From Chloroflexota bacterium (GTDB taxonomy: Bacteria > Chloroflexota > Dehalococcoidia > Lucifugimonadales > Lucifugimonadaceae), in assembly GCA_027618835.1 (NCBI GenBank), contig JAQCHZ010000004.1:104715-150236 (forward strand): a stretch of 45,522 nucleotides of DNA. The letters are read 5' to 3'. Each line of letters opens with the position of its first letter. Position 1 is the first letter of the stretch. Position numbers and translations under genes: made by a program. This document shows positions 18,188-26,470 of this stretch, one piece after another. Under the pieces are notes generated by a model, which was not told where the DNA came from, searched no databases, and saw only the letters and a list, made by a program, of their open reading frames with translations.

Positions 18188-18814
18188 ATGGCAAGGTATA
18201 CCGGACCTAAATGTAAGAACTGCCGACGCTTCGGGATGAAGCTCTGCTCCAAGCCTTCAGGTAAATGTGCTTGGGAGCGACGAAAGAGCGCACCTGGAGA
18301 TAAGTCGACTCAGCAACGCCGAGGACGTATTTCTGAATACGGAAATCAGCTGCGAGAAAAGCAAAAAGCACGCGCTATTTACGGCGTGCTGGAACGTCAG
18401 TTCAGCAACTACTACAAGAAAGCCAGCCGACTTGAGGGTGTGACAGGTGACCGCCTGCTTCAGCTCCTCGAAAGCCGACTCGACAATGTTGTATACCGAC
18501 TTGGCTTCGCTGATTCGCGACCGCAGTCTCGACAAATCGTCGGACACGGTCACATTCAAGTGAACGGCAAGAAGGTGAACATCCCTTCTTACCAGGTAAA
18601 GGCGGGCGACCGTATTAGCTGGCGCGAACAGTCTCGAAAGACTGGATTGTTCGAAATCGTTTCAAACGGCATGGGCGCAAATTCGGTAATCCCGAGCTGG
18701 CTCAACGTCGATTCTGACAAAGCCGTTGGCGAAGTCGTGACCCTTCCGAAGTCTAGCGACGTCGAACTTTCGATCGACACACGTCAAATAGTTGAGTTCT
18801 ACTCAAGGAAGTAA
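18188..18814 (+). CDS. rpsD: 30S ribosomal protein S4
   Basis: S4 nucleates assembly of the 30S body and lines the mRNA entry site. The 208-residue protein starts MARYTGPKCKNCRRFGMKLC with further Cys downstream (GKCAWERR), so the N-terminal zinc knuckle is intact. The S4 RNA-binding domain RLDNVVYRLGFADSRPQSRQIVGHGHIQVNGKKV follows. CAGGAAACT is the ribosome binding site. In contrast to L36 and S14 this protein keeps its zinc ligands. Confidence 0.97.
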   Translation: MARYTGPKCKNCRRFGMKLCSKPSGKCAWERRKSAPGDKSTQQRRGRISEYGNQLREKQKARAIYGVLERQFSNYYKKASRLEGVTGDRLLQLLESRLDNVVYRLGFADSRPQSRQIVGHGHIQVNGKKVNIPSYQVKAGDRISWREQSRKTGLFEIVSNGMGANSVIPSWLNVDSDKAVGEVVTLPKSSDVELSIDTRQIVEFYSRK

Positions 18815-18823
18815 CACACGCCG

Positions 18824-19921
18824 ATGCTTGAACGAATGTACGGCATTACTTCTAAGGAAGAATTGCCACCAGTCCCGCCAGAGATTCCTGATCTCTCAAT
18901 AACAATTCAGGCAAACGAAGAGGCTTATGGTCGCTTCGTAGCAGAGCCGCTCGAACGAGGATGGGGTGTCACACTTGGCAACCCTCTTCGCCGATCGCTG
19001 CTCAACTCGTTGCCAGGTACAGCTATCACGTGGGTAAAGATCGATGGGGCTCTTCACGAGTACTCAACGATTCCTCACATGCGTGAAGAAATAGTTGAAT
19101 TCCTGCTCAACGTCAAAGGCATTCGCCTGCGTTCACTTTCAGACCGCCCTGGTCGACTTCGATTAGAAGTTGATGGTGAGGGTGAAGTTCGCGCCGGTGA
19201 CATCATGGCGACTGCTGATTTTGAGATCGTAAACCCGGAACATCACCTCGCCACCTTGGACAACTCGAGTGCTCGACTTTCTGTCGAGTTCAACGTTGAA
19301 CAGGGTGTTGGCTACGAACCTGCCGGGCAGGACGAAGGCCTACCGATTGGTGTACTCCCGGTCGACGCTATCTACTCGCCAGTACGCAAAGCTAACTTCT
19401 CTGTCGAACCGACACGAATTGGTCAGCGTTCGGATCTGGAAAAGTTGATTGTTGAGGTCTGGACAGACCGCACGATCATGCCGCTTGAAGCGATGCAGTC
19501 TGTAGGCAACCTGCTGATGGAGCGCTTCTTCCTCTTCACACGACTCGATAAAGCGCAGGAAGAAGAGGCGAGTCCAGCAGCTGGTCTGGGTATCTCGCCC
19601 GATGTTTACAACACACTTGTTGAAACACTTGCTCTTTCCGCACGAACGCTCAATTGCCTGAAACGCGCTGGTATCAACCGCGTAGGCGAAGTGCTTTTGA
19701 TGCCTAAGGGCGAACTACTAAAAATTCGAAACTTCGGTCAGAAGTCACTCGATGAGCTTTACGACAAGCTCGCCGAGCGTGAACTTCTGCCTGAAAATTA
19801 CACTTCGGACGATGCCGAAGCTGAAGGTGAAACCGAGGGTGAGGGCGAAGAGCCTAAAGCCGAGGCCGAAGCTGCAGTTGAAGCTACCGACGACGCAGGA
19901 GCAGAATCTAGTGAGGCATAA
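18824..19921 (+). CDS. rpoA: DNA-directed RNA polymerase alpha subunit with acidic tail
   Basis: Alpha dimerises to start polymerase assembly, and its C-terminal domain contacts UP elements and activators. The N-terminal domain includes [23 protein letters not shown] and the C-terminal domain the [22 protein letters not shown] helix-hairpin region with [19 protein letters not shown]. The 365-residue protein is longer than usual because of a tail of about 40 residues rich in Glu and Ala. rplQ starts inside its last codons. AAGGAAG lies before the ATG. Confidence 0.97.
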   Translation: MLERMYGITSKEELPPVPPEIPDLSITIQANEEAYGRFVAEPLERGWGVTLGNPLRRSLLNSLPGTAITWVKIDGALHEYSTIPHMREEIVEFLLNVKGIRLRSLSDRPGRLRLEVDGEGEVRAGDIMATADFEIVNPEHHLATLDNSSARLSVEFNVEQGVGYEPAGQDEGLPIGVLPVDAIYSPVRKANFSVEPTRIGQRSDLEKLIVEVWTDRTIMPLEAMQSVGNLLMERFFLFTRLDKAQEEEASPAAGLGISPDVYNTLVETLALSARTLNCLKRAGINRVGEVLLMPKGELLKIRNFGQKSLDELYDKLAERELLPENYTSDDAEAEGETEGEGEEPKAEAEAAVEATDDAGAESSEA

Positions 19922-20264
19922 GATAACGGGTCGGAGACTCGGCCGGAATTCGGCTTTACGTAGGGCTTTGTTCCGGATTATGGTCACAGACCTACTCCGA
20001 CATGGCGCTATCAAGACGACTATCGCAAAGGCTAAGGAAATTGGTCCTATTGCTGAAAAGATGGTCACGCTGGGCAAGAAGGGCACCCTTCACGATCGTC
20101 GCCAGGCTGCAGCTTTCATCACCGATAAGTCGGTTCTGAAGTCTGTATTCGACGACATCGCTCCTCGTTATAAAGAACGAGCCGGCGGCTACACCCGTAT
20201 CACTCGACTTGGCTTTCGCGCCGGTGATGCTGCGGAAATGGCGTTGATCGAACTGGTTGAGTAA
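19911..20264 (+). CDS. rplQ: 50S ribosomal protein L17
   Basis: L17 lies close to the tunnel exit. I chose the GTG at 19911, which yields [22 protein letters not shown], the family N-terminus, and a normal 117-residue length. A start further upstream would read out of frame through rpoA. GGAG lies upstream, and the gene overlaps rpoA by 11 bases. Other signatures are [19 protein letters not shown] and [23 protein letters not shown]. Confidence 0.96.
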   Translation: MRHKITGRRLGRNSALRRALFRIMVTDLLRHGAIKTTIAKAKEIGPIAEKMVTLGKKGTLHDRRQAAAFITDKSVLKSVFDDIAPRYKERAGGYTRITRLGFRAGDAAEMALIELVE

Positions 20265-20280
20265 ATAGCCAGGAAATAAG

Positions 20281-21090
20281 ATGCGCATTGGACTGGTAAT
20301 TGAGTACGACGGAACAGAGTTCTACGGCTCACAGGTTCAGACCGATGTGAGGACTGTGCAGGGCGAACTAGAAAACGCCCTACACAGCGTCTTCAATAAA
20401 AAAATAAGAATGCACTTCGCTAGTCGTACCGACGCCGGAGTACATGCAAGGGGGCAGGTTGGTTGTTTCAATGAAGAAACCGACATGTCGCCCGATCAGA
20501 TCAGGAAAGCATTGAATCACTACATGACAAAAGACGTGCGCATTCGCTGTGCACAACTTGTCGAGGATGGACCCGAAGGGTTCGATCCGCGTGGTGACGC
20601 GTCTGCACGTACCTACGTGTACACATTCAATGATGCCCGGTCTGCCCCCGCACTAAACCGTCATTTTGTGACTCACGTGCGGAAACCTCTCGATGCTGAA
20701 GTGATGAATATAGCTAGCCAGTCTCTGGTCGGTTCTCATGACTTCGCTGCCTTTGCTGGCCCAAGCGCTCCTATCGATGCACCTACTCGGCGCAACGTGG
20801 AATCCGCTACTGCTACTCGCAATGGCGACAACATCGAATTCAAAATTACTGCAAATGCCTACCTGCACCAGCAGATTCGTAGAATTGCGGGAGTGCTTTA
20901 CGACGTCGGACGAGGCAACGCCTCTACTGAACTCGTCGGACAGTTACTCGTCTCGGAAAGCCGAGGGGCCGCATCTTACGTTATGCCTGCAGAGGGACTT
21001 TGCCTCGAAGAAATTTCATACGGTGGATCAGGAGAGTGCGGATTACCTGCATTTTCTCCCACTGATTCTGCGGATCTGAGCGTAAACTAG
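20281..21090 (+). CDS. truA: tRNA pseudouridine(38-40) synthase
   Basis: TruA makes pseudouridine in the anticodon arm of many tRNAs. The 269-residue product starts MRIGLVIEYDGTEFYGSQVQ and has the catalytic motif SRTDAGVHA with nucleophilic Asp about residue 51. The second half shows GSHDFAAFAG and NAYLHQQIRRIAGVL. It follows rplQ by 16 bases, as in many genomes. The last 20 residues do not resemble the family core. Confidence 0.95.
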   Translation: MRIGLVIEYDGTEFYGSQVQTDVRTVQGELENALHSVFNKKIRMHFASRTDAGVHARGQVGCFNEETDMSPDQIRKALNHYMTKDVRIRCAQLVEDGPEGFDPRGDASARTYVYTFNDARSAPALNRHFVTHVRKPLDAEVMNIASQSLVGSHDFAAFAGPSAPIDAPTRRNVESATATRNGDNIEFKITANAYLHQQIRRIAGVLYDVGRGNASTELVGQLLVSESRGAASYVMPAEGLCLEEISYGGSGECGLPAFSPTDSADLSVN

Positions 21091-21122
21091 ATCGTTGAAA
21101 ATAACGGACTGAACGACTGAAC

Positions 21123-21842
21123 ATGGTTACCAAGCTAAAGCAATACAACCCCAAGGCCTTCGAAATTGTGAACGACTGGAAAGTCGTTGACGCAGATGGA
21201 CAGGTACTCGGCCGACTCGCATCTCAGGTGGCAATGTACCTGATGGGCAAGCACAAGCCCACCTACGTGCCGCACATGCTGACAGGCGACTTCGTCGTCG
21301 TGCTCAACGCTTCCAAGATCAAAGTTACTGGCCTCAAGGCAGAACAGAAGATCTACAAGCGCTACAGCCAGTACCCTGGAACTCTCAAAGAGATCCCATA
21401 TGCTCGAATGCAGGAACGACAGCCAACTCGAATTATCGAACTGGCTGTCAAGGGAATGCTTCCTAAGAACAAGCTAGGTCGCCAGATGATGACTCGTCTG
21501 AAGATCTACGCTGGTGCCGAGCACCCTCACGAAGCTCAGATTCTCGGATCTGACCGTCGTGAAGAGCGTGAAGCTGCAGCCGAAGCTAAGGCCGAGGCGG
21601 CTGTGAAGGCTGCTCCTAAGCCAGCAGCTAAGAAAGCATCTGCACCAAAGGCCGAAGCCGCTGCGGTAGCAACTGAAGTCGCCGAGACTGCTGAAGCTGC
21701 GACAAAGAAGGCTCCAGCCAAGAAGACAGCCGCTAAAAAGCCTGCTGCCAAGAAGACGACCGCCGCTAAAAAGCCAGCTGCAAAGAAACCAGCAGCTAAG
21801 AAGCCAGCCGCTAAAGCATCTAGCGACTCGGGAGAGAAATAG
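21123..21842 (+). CDS. rplM: 50S ribosomal protein L13 with Lys/Ala-rich C-terminal tail
   Basis: L13 is an early 50S assembly protein. The core (residues 1-145) shows WKVVDADGQVLGRLASQVA, GKHKPTYVPH, GDFVVVLNASKIKVTGLK, MLPKNKLGRQMMTRLKIYAG and EHPHEAQ, all canonical. Beyond residue 147 there is a tail of about 90 residues composed almost entirely of Ala, Lys, Glu, Pro and Thr, with PAAKK-type repeats, like a histone H1 tail. It is fused translationally to rpsI: the TAG is followed at once by the rpsI start codon. Confidence 0.94.
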   Translation: MVTKLKQYNPKAFEIVNDWKVVDADGQVLGRLASQVAMYLMGKHKPTYVPHMLTGDFVVVLNASKIKVTGLKAEQKIYKRYSQYPGTLKEIPYARMQERQPTRIIELAVKGMLPKNKLGRQMMTRLKIYAGAEHPHEAQILGSDRREEREAAAEAKAEAAVKAAPKPAAKKASAPKAEAAAVATEVAETAEAATKKAPAKKTAAKKPAAKKTTAAKKPAAKKPAAKKPAAKASSDSGEK

Positions 21843-22238
21843 TTGACCAGCCAGCAGTATTACTACGGTACAGGCCGTCGAAAGACAGCCATAGCCCGAG
21901 TTCGGGTTTACAACACTCCAGGTGGTTCAACCGTAAACGGTAAACCCATAGACGAAGTATTCACCGTTGGGGCGTGGCTTCGACAGGCAATTAGCCCGCT
22001 CGGTGCAACACGCCTTACCGACAAAGTGACTATCGTTGCTAAGACCCACGGTGGTGGCTCGCACGGACAAGCTGGTGCGTTCGCACACGGCCTCGCACGA
22101 GCACTCGTGGTTATGGATGAAAACCTGCGCAAGCCGCTTCGTGACGCTGGTCTTATGACCCGTGATTCTCGAATGAAGGAAAGCAAGAAGTACGGTCTTA
22201 AGAAGGCCCGAAAGGCACCTCAGTACACAAAGAGGTAA
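21843..22238 (+). CDS. rpsI: 30S ribosomal protein S9
   Basis: S9 reaches into the P site with its C-terminal tail. The 131-residue protein shows YYYGTGRRKTAIARVRVY, GGGSHGQAGAFAHGLARAL, RDAGLMTRDSRMKE and ends with the typical Lys-Arg tail (QYTKR). The start is TTG at 21843, directly behind the rplM stop. It is the last gene of the cluster, before a strong terminator. Confidence 0.96.
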   Translation: MTSQQYYYGTGRRKTAIARVRVYNTPGGSTVNGKPIDEVFTVGAWLRQAISPLGATRLTDKVTIVAKTHGGGSHGQAGAFAHGLARALVVMDENLRKPLRDAGLMTRDSRMKESKKYGLKKARKAPQYTKR

Positions 22239-22274
22239 GTCACTCGAACTTTCCGATCGATTTCGATCAACAAA

Positions 22275-22306
22275 AAGCCCTGGACATTTGTTCAGGGCTT
22301 TTTTTT
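22275..22306. terminator. Intrinsic terminator after rpsI, probably bidirectional
   Basis: AAGCCCTG (22275-22282) pairs with CAGGGCTT (22293-22300) around a 10-base loop, and a run of T follows to 22306. The A-run on the other side makes it usable from the minus strand too, where it would end the prfA-prmC-side transcript. It closes the ribosomal cluster. Confidence 0.9.
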
Positions 22307-22340
22307 ACGTTTGAGGAGCTGCGTTATTCCGAGAGGTCGA

Positions 22341-22888
22341 TTAGCGGGCACGATCACCGATATCTTTCACCCGCTCATTGTCCATACGTATTTTCTCGCC
22401 TGAATTGGTGTACATAGATTTGAATGATAATGCATCTGGCGACGTACCATGTTCATCCAATTGAGCGATTTTGGCGTTCGCTACTTCCCAATTGATGGAC
22501 TCAATATCGTTGGTCCACCACATTACGGATGTTGGCCAAGTGTGATCCTGTCTAAACCATTCACTTCTGTATTCCAGAGCACCGCCGTGTGCCCCGTGAA
22601 CCGAATACCCCGCTGCTGACTCCGGATCAATCCAGGCCCGATAAAGTTACGAGTGCAGTTCGCTCCTGCGACGCATCGTGAAAATGCCGTGTAACAGGAA
22701 CCCCAAACTCGGTAGTCTCTCTAAATGGAGTTCCGTCGATATTAAATGGGATTGTAGCGCCCCGCAAAAGACCTTCTACATTTTCGCGACCAACCTGGAC
22801 GTCTGGATCCGCTGCCAAGAACGCTCGTGACAGGGTGGTCGTTTGGATGTTCGATGATGCCATAGGTATGAAGTACAAAAATTGCCAT
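22341..22888 (-). pseudogene. Frameshifted DUF3291-like gene
   Basis: Three minus-strand frames give one DUF3291-like protein when joined. An ATG at 22886-22888 opens MAIFVLHTYGIIEHPNDHP; a second frame then gives RAFLAADPDVQV through TALVTLSG; a third gives WIDPESAAGY, HGGALEYRSEWF, VMWW and HGTSPDALSFKSMY, ending at 22341. The distal part resembles the DUF3291 pattern of HGEAL..R..WF, LWW and GPTPEAF. The first shift lies near 22825-22835 and the second in the ggccc run at about 22635-22639, where one extra base would restore the frame. It could be a true pseudogene or reflect assembly error. The function of DUF3291 proteins is unknown to me. Confidence 0.6.
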
Positions 22889-22997
22889 GAAATTACCTGA
22901 TTCGTTCGGGTGTCTGGGCATTATGACGGAATGAGATACTCGACGCACACGAATCGCCAGCTTCGGAGGGTAGACGGGCGATATCGGGTTCGAGGGG

Positions 22998-23852
22998 CTA
23001 CGCGTGCTCGATCGACACGCAGCGGGTAAGCCCCGCAAGATCGCTGAGGAGTGATATTCCTGCGCGGGGGAACGTTGCTAGTGCCAGCACCAGAACAGCG
23101 TCTTCGATAGGTGGATCGATCTCGATGTAGGCGGCACTGTTCGTTGGCTTTAGTCGCGCAAGAATGCCCTCGAAGAGCGGCCGTATAACGTCTAAGCCAT
23201 CATTTCCGCCATCCAGAGCCAAACTCGGCTCTCTGGTCACCTCAGCCTGAAGCGAAGGCATAACGCTTGCGAGTATGTAGGGCGGATTCGACACGATTAC
23301 GTCGAACGCACCGGAAAGCGGATCTAACAGGTTGCCTTCGTAGATATCTAACTCTGCATTCAGGTCATCGGCGTTCTGCTGGGCGACACCGAGCGCAGCA
23401 GAAGATATATCGGTCGCATGCACTTCGGCCGCAGATAGTTCGAGGGCGAGTGACACGGCGATTGCACCTGACCCCGTGCAGATGTCAGCGATTCGAGGAT
23501 TCTCTATGCCTCGTTCTCGCACGAACGCTAGAGTCTGGACCACAAGCTGTTCTGTCTCTGGGCGAGGAATCAGTACGGATTCGTTCACGGTGAAATTTCG
23601 CCGGTAAAACTCGGTGCTGCCGGTGATGTACTGAAGCGGCTCACGTGTTTCTCGCCGTAAGACCATCGATTCGAGATCGTCGAGGTAGATCGCCGGGGGA
23701 GGGTCGAGAAGCTGCCCGAGTTGTTGAGCAGCCGTCCACCCGAACGCACTTCGTAGCAGCAAACGAGCGTCGATTCCTGCATCTTCGATTCCGACCGCGT
23801 CTAGCCGACGTGCGATCGATTGGATAAGCGTTGATACAGTTTCGGCGGTCAT
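22998..23852 (-). CDS. prmC: Peptide chain release factor N5-glutamine methyltransferase
   Basis: PrmC methylates the Gln of the GGQ loop of release factors 1 and 2. The 284-residue protein has an N-terminal helical domain with EPLQYITGSTEFYRRNFTV, a SAM-binding motif (DICTGSGAIAVSLA, about 123-136), and NPPY at 189-192, the substrate-binding signature. A region with EPSLALDGGNDGLDVI follows, as in the family. It begins ten bases after the prfA stop; the two genes are almost certainly cotranscribed. Confidence 0.95.
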   Translation of the reverse strand: MTAETVSTLIQSIARRLDAVGIEDAGIDARLLLRSAFGWTAAQQLGQLLDPPPAIYLDDLESMVLRRETREPLQYITGSTEFYRRNFTVNESVLIPRPETEQLVVQTLAFVRERGIENPRIADICTGSGAIAVSLALELSAAEVHATDISSAALGVAQQNADDLNAELDIYEGNLLDPLSGAFDVIVSNPPYILASVMPSLQAEVTREPSLALDGGNDGLDVIRPLFEGILARLKPTNSAAYIEIDPPIEDAVLVLALATFPRAGISLLSDLAGLTRCVSIEHA

Positions 23853-23862
23853 GAATTCCCGC

Positions 23863-24945
23863 CTAGTCGCCTACAGCTGCGAGCTTTCGTGCCTGCTCTT
23901 CTTGCAGAAGCGCATCGATGAAGCCGTCGAGCTCACCGCTCATAACGTTCTGCATCTGGTGACTCGTGAAGCCAATTCGGTGGTCGGTAATTCGAGACTG
24001 CGGGAAGTTGTAGGTGCGAATCTTTTCAGATCGATCACCAGTACCGACTTGTGATTTTCGGTTCGCACTAATTTCGGCGTTGCGTTCCCGAAGTTGCTGG
24101 TCCCAAAGTCGCGAACGAAGAATCTCCATACCCTGCAATTTGTTTTGTAGCTGCGATCGTTCGTTCTGGCACTGCACAACGAGTCCGGTAGGAAGGTGGG
24201 TAATACGAATGGCGGTTGCCACTTTGTTCACGTTCTGCCCACCAGCACCGCCGGAGTGGAACACGTCGATCTTCAAATCATTATCTTCAATGATCAGATC
24301 AAGCTCTTCTGCTTTCGGCATCACTGCGACTGTGGCTGTAGAAGTGTGAATTCGACCCTGCGACTCGGTTTCAGGAACTCGCTGAACTCGATGAACACCG
24401 CTTTCAAGATGAAGCCTTTGGTAGGCACGTTCGCCTTCGATTTCGAACGTAATTTCCTTGATGCCGCCAACACCGGTGCTGTTTTCACTGAGCACTTTAA
24501 TTTTCCACTTGCGGCTCTCAGCGTAGCGTTGGTACATGCGGAATACCTCGGCGGCGAAGAGGCCGGCCTCATCTCCTCCGGCACCTGCACGAACTTCGAC
24601 AACGGCATCGGCGAGTTCGGTTTCGTCTTTTGGAAGAAGTTCAAGTTTGATATCGGAGAATAGACTGTCGAGCTTTTCTTTTAGCTCGTCTGCTTCCGTG
24701 GTCGCCATTTCGAGAACTTCAGGATCGGTCTCTTCTGCAATTATCTCCTGCGCACCGTCGAGATCAGCCTGAGCGCTGGTCATATCGTTCCATAGTTCGA
24801 CGACGTGTTGGAGTTGGCTGTACTCCTGGCCCAATTTCCGAATGGCGTTCGGGTCTGAAGCAGTCTCAGGTTGAGACATCAAGCGTTCGACTTCGCCGTG
24901 TCGTTCGGAGATTTCTTTTAGGCGGGCTTCCATAGATTGCTGCAT
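23863..24945 (-). CDS. prfA: Peptide chain release factor 1
   Basis: RF1 recognises UAA and UAG stops and triggers peptide release. The 360-residue protein has the GGQ loop at about 235-237 (HSGGAGGQNVNK) and, in the RVPETESQGRIHTST stretch, the PxT tripeptide (here Pro-Glu-Thr at about 191-193), typical of RF1 rather than RF2. The start at 24945 gives MQQSMEARLKEI; a second ATG twelve bases on is possible. Neighbours are hisS upstream and prmC, its modifying enzyme, downstream. Confidence 0.97.
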   Translation of the reverse strand: MQQSMEARLKEISERHGEVERLMSQPETASDPNAIRKLGQEYSQLQHVVELWNDMTSAQADLDGAQEIIAEETDPEVLEMATTEADELKEKLDSLFSDIKLELLPKDETELADAVVEVRAGAGGDEAGLFAAEVFRMYQRYAESRKWKIKVLSENSTGVGGIKEITFEIEGERAYQRLHLESGVHRVQRVPETESQGRIHTSTATVAVMPKAEELDLIIEDNDLKIDVFHSGGAGGQNVNKVATAIRITHLPTGLVVQCQNERSQLQNKLQGMEILRSRLWDQQLRERNAEISANRKSQVGTGDRSEKIRTYNFPQSRITDHRIGFTSHQMQNVMSGELDGFIDALLQEEQARKLAAVGD

Positions 24946-25029
24946 AGTTTGAGGTTACCAGTTAGTACGAATAAATCGTGAACCCAAATATGGATTCAGA
25001 AGGTGAGTGGTGCAATTGGAATCGAACCG

Positions 25030-26313
25030 CTACTGGTTGCCAGCTGCCCGCACATGCTCGGCTATCGAAGCAGCATCTAGCGCTACCTCCGACTGGTCGC
25101 CACCCTGCACAAGGTTTTTGACAGATGCCACGCCGTTTTCAACTTCACGATCACCAATGATCACGACGTTCGAAGCGTTCTGTTGGTTGGCGTACCGCAT
25201 TTGAGCCTTCATCGAACGACTCGGGGCCAGCACGGTTGAAACGTTAGCCGCACGCAATGCTGTAGCGAGCTTAGCTCCGGCAGAAGCTGCGTCACCAAGC
25301 GTCACAACGACGATGTCGGGTCCGGCAGAAGGAGCGATTTCTGCTTCTTGCTTCTTGAGTTCGAGAATCATTCGTTCGATTCCTGACCCAAAACCGATTG
25401 CAGGAGTTTCTTGACCGCCAAGGATGCCGATCAACGGATCGTATCGACCGCCAGCCAACAAAGTTCCTTGCCCCCCAGCATCGAGAGGTTCGTACTCAAA
25501 TACGGTGCGGTTGTAGTAATCGAGACCACGTACAAGACGGTGATCGACCTTGTAAGAGAAATCTGGGTAGACCTCTTTTAGATTGTCGAGCAGAGACAGT
25601 AGTTCATCCCAGTGCTCTTTGGCTTCACCCTTGATGTAGTCGACTGATTTTGGAGCAGCGTCGGCAAGAGCCTGAGTTTCTTTGGCTTTTGAATCAAGCA
25701 CACGTAGAGGCGCCCGATCCAGTCGAGCACGATCAAGCTTAGGAAGCTGTTCGGCTACCCCGCGGAAGTAATTTTCGAGATCACTCAGGTATGTAGTACG
25801 ACCTTCCGGGTCGCCAAGGCTGTTCAGGCGCAGAGTCACATTCTTTATTCCGAGGTCGGCAATGTACTTCCAGCCGAGTTCGATTATTTCTGCATCGACC
25901 TTTGGTGATTGATCGCCGATTGCTTCGCAGCCGAACTGGTGGTGCTGACGGAACCGACCCGCCTGTGGCCGTTCGTATCGGAACATCGGAGCCATATAGA
26001 ACATGCGCACCGGCTGAGGACTGTTGTGCAATCCATTTTCGATGTAGGCCCTGCAAACCGAGGCTGTGCCCTCAGGACGAAGTGTTATTCCGTCTCCACC
26101 GTGATCTTCGAACGAGTACATCTCTTTTTGAACGATGTCCGTTTCGTCGCCAACGCCACGTTGGAAGAGGCTTGTGTCTTCAAACGTTGGAGTGTCGATT
26201 CTGCGATACCCGAACTGGTTCGCAACTTTGCGAGCAGTTGAGTCAACGTGCGACCAATATGGCTGATCATCAGGAAGTATGTCGGCGGTGCCACGTGGGC
26301 GCTTGAAGTTCAT
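25030..26313 (-). CDS. hisS: Histidine-tRNA ligase
   Basis: This class II synthetase charges tRNA-His. The 427-residue protein begins MNFKRPRGTADILPDDQPYW and has the motif 2 loop MFRYERPQAGRFRQHHQFGCE, the HisRS signature LVRGLDYYNRTVFEY, motif 3 AIGFGSGIERM, and a C-terminal anticodon-binding domain ending near residue 427. It lies between guaB3 and prfA on the minus strand. The upstream spacer holds a strong hairpin. Confidence 0.97.
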   Translation of the reverse strand: MNFKRPRGTADILPDDQPYWSHVDSTARKVANQFGYRRIDTPTFEDTSLFQRGVGDETDIVQKEMYSFEDHGGDGITLRPEGTASVCRAYIENGLHNSPQPVRMFYMAPMFRYERPQAGRFRQHHQFGCEAIGDQSPKVDAEIIELGWKYIADLGIKNVTLRLNSLGDPEGRTTYLSDLENYFRGVAEQLPKLDRARLDRAPLRVLDSKAKETQALADAAPKSVDYIKGEAKEHWDELLSLLDNLKEVYPDFSYKVDHRLVRGLDYYNRTVFEYEPLDAGGQGTLLAGGRYDPLIGILGGQETPAIGFGSGIERMILELKKQEAEIAPSAGPDIVVVTLGDAASAGAKLATALRAANVSTVLAPSRSMKAQMRYANQQNASNVVIIGDREVENGVASVKNLVQGGDQSEVALDAASIAEHVRAAGNQ

Positions 26314-26339
26314 ACGAATGATTGTCTCTTAAACGAAGA

Positions 26340-26363
26340 CACCAGCACAGGGTTGTGCTGGTG
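26340..26363 (-). promoter_or_regulatory. Ten-bp hairpin in the hisS leader
   Basis: CACCAGCACA (26340-26349) pairs perfectly with TGTGCTGGTG (26354-26363) around a GGGT loop. On the minus strand it is followed by TCTTCGTTT, a weak T-tract, about 27 bases before the hisS start. It may be a weak terminator after guaB3, an attenuator or a stability element. No T-box features (such as a UGGNACCGCG-like antiterminator bulge) were found. Confidence 0.5.
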
Positions 26364-26470
26364 CCATATTCACGTTTTGTCTGGCCAATTACCTACTGCC
26401 GCCAAGATCGCCTCTTTGCCCAACAATAGGCAGTGGAGCTATCGGCTAGTAGACAACCCGGCAATCCCGG

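Noticed and set aside
25005-25035. tRNA gene on the minus strand
   Set aside because: Only a T-loop-like and CCA-like piece is present; no paired T-stem, anticodon arm or acceptor partner was found.
26314-26470. T-box riboswitch controlling hisS
   Set aside because: No specifier-loop arrangement or antiterminator consensus could be found; only one hairpin is present.
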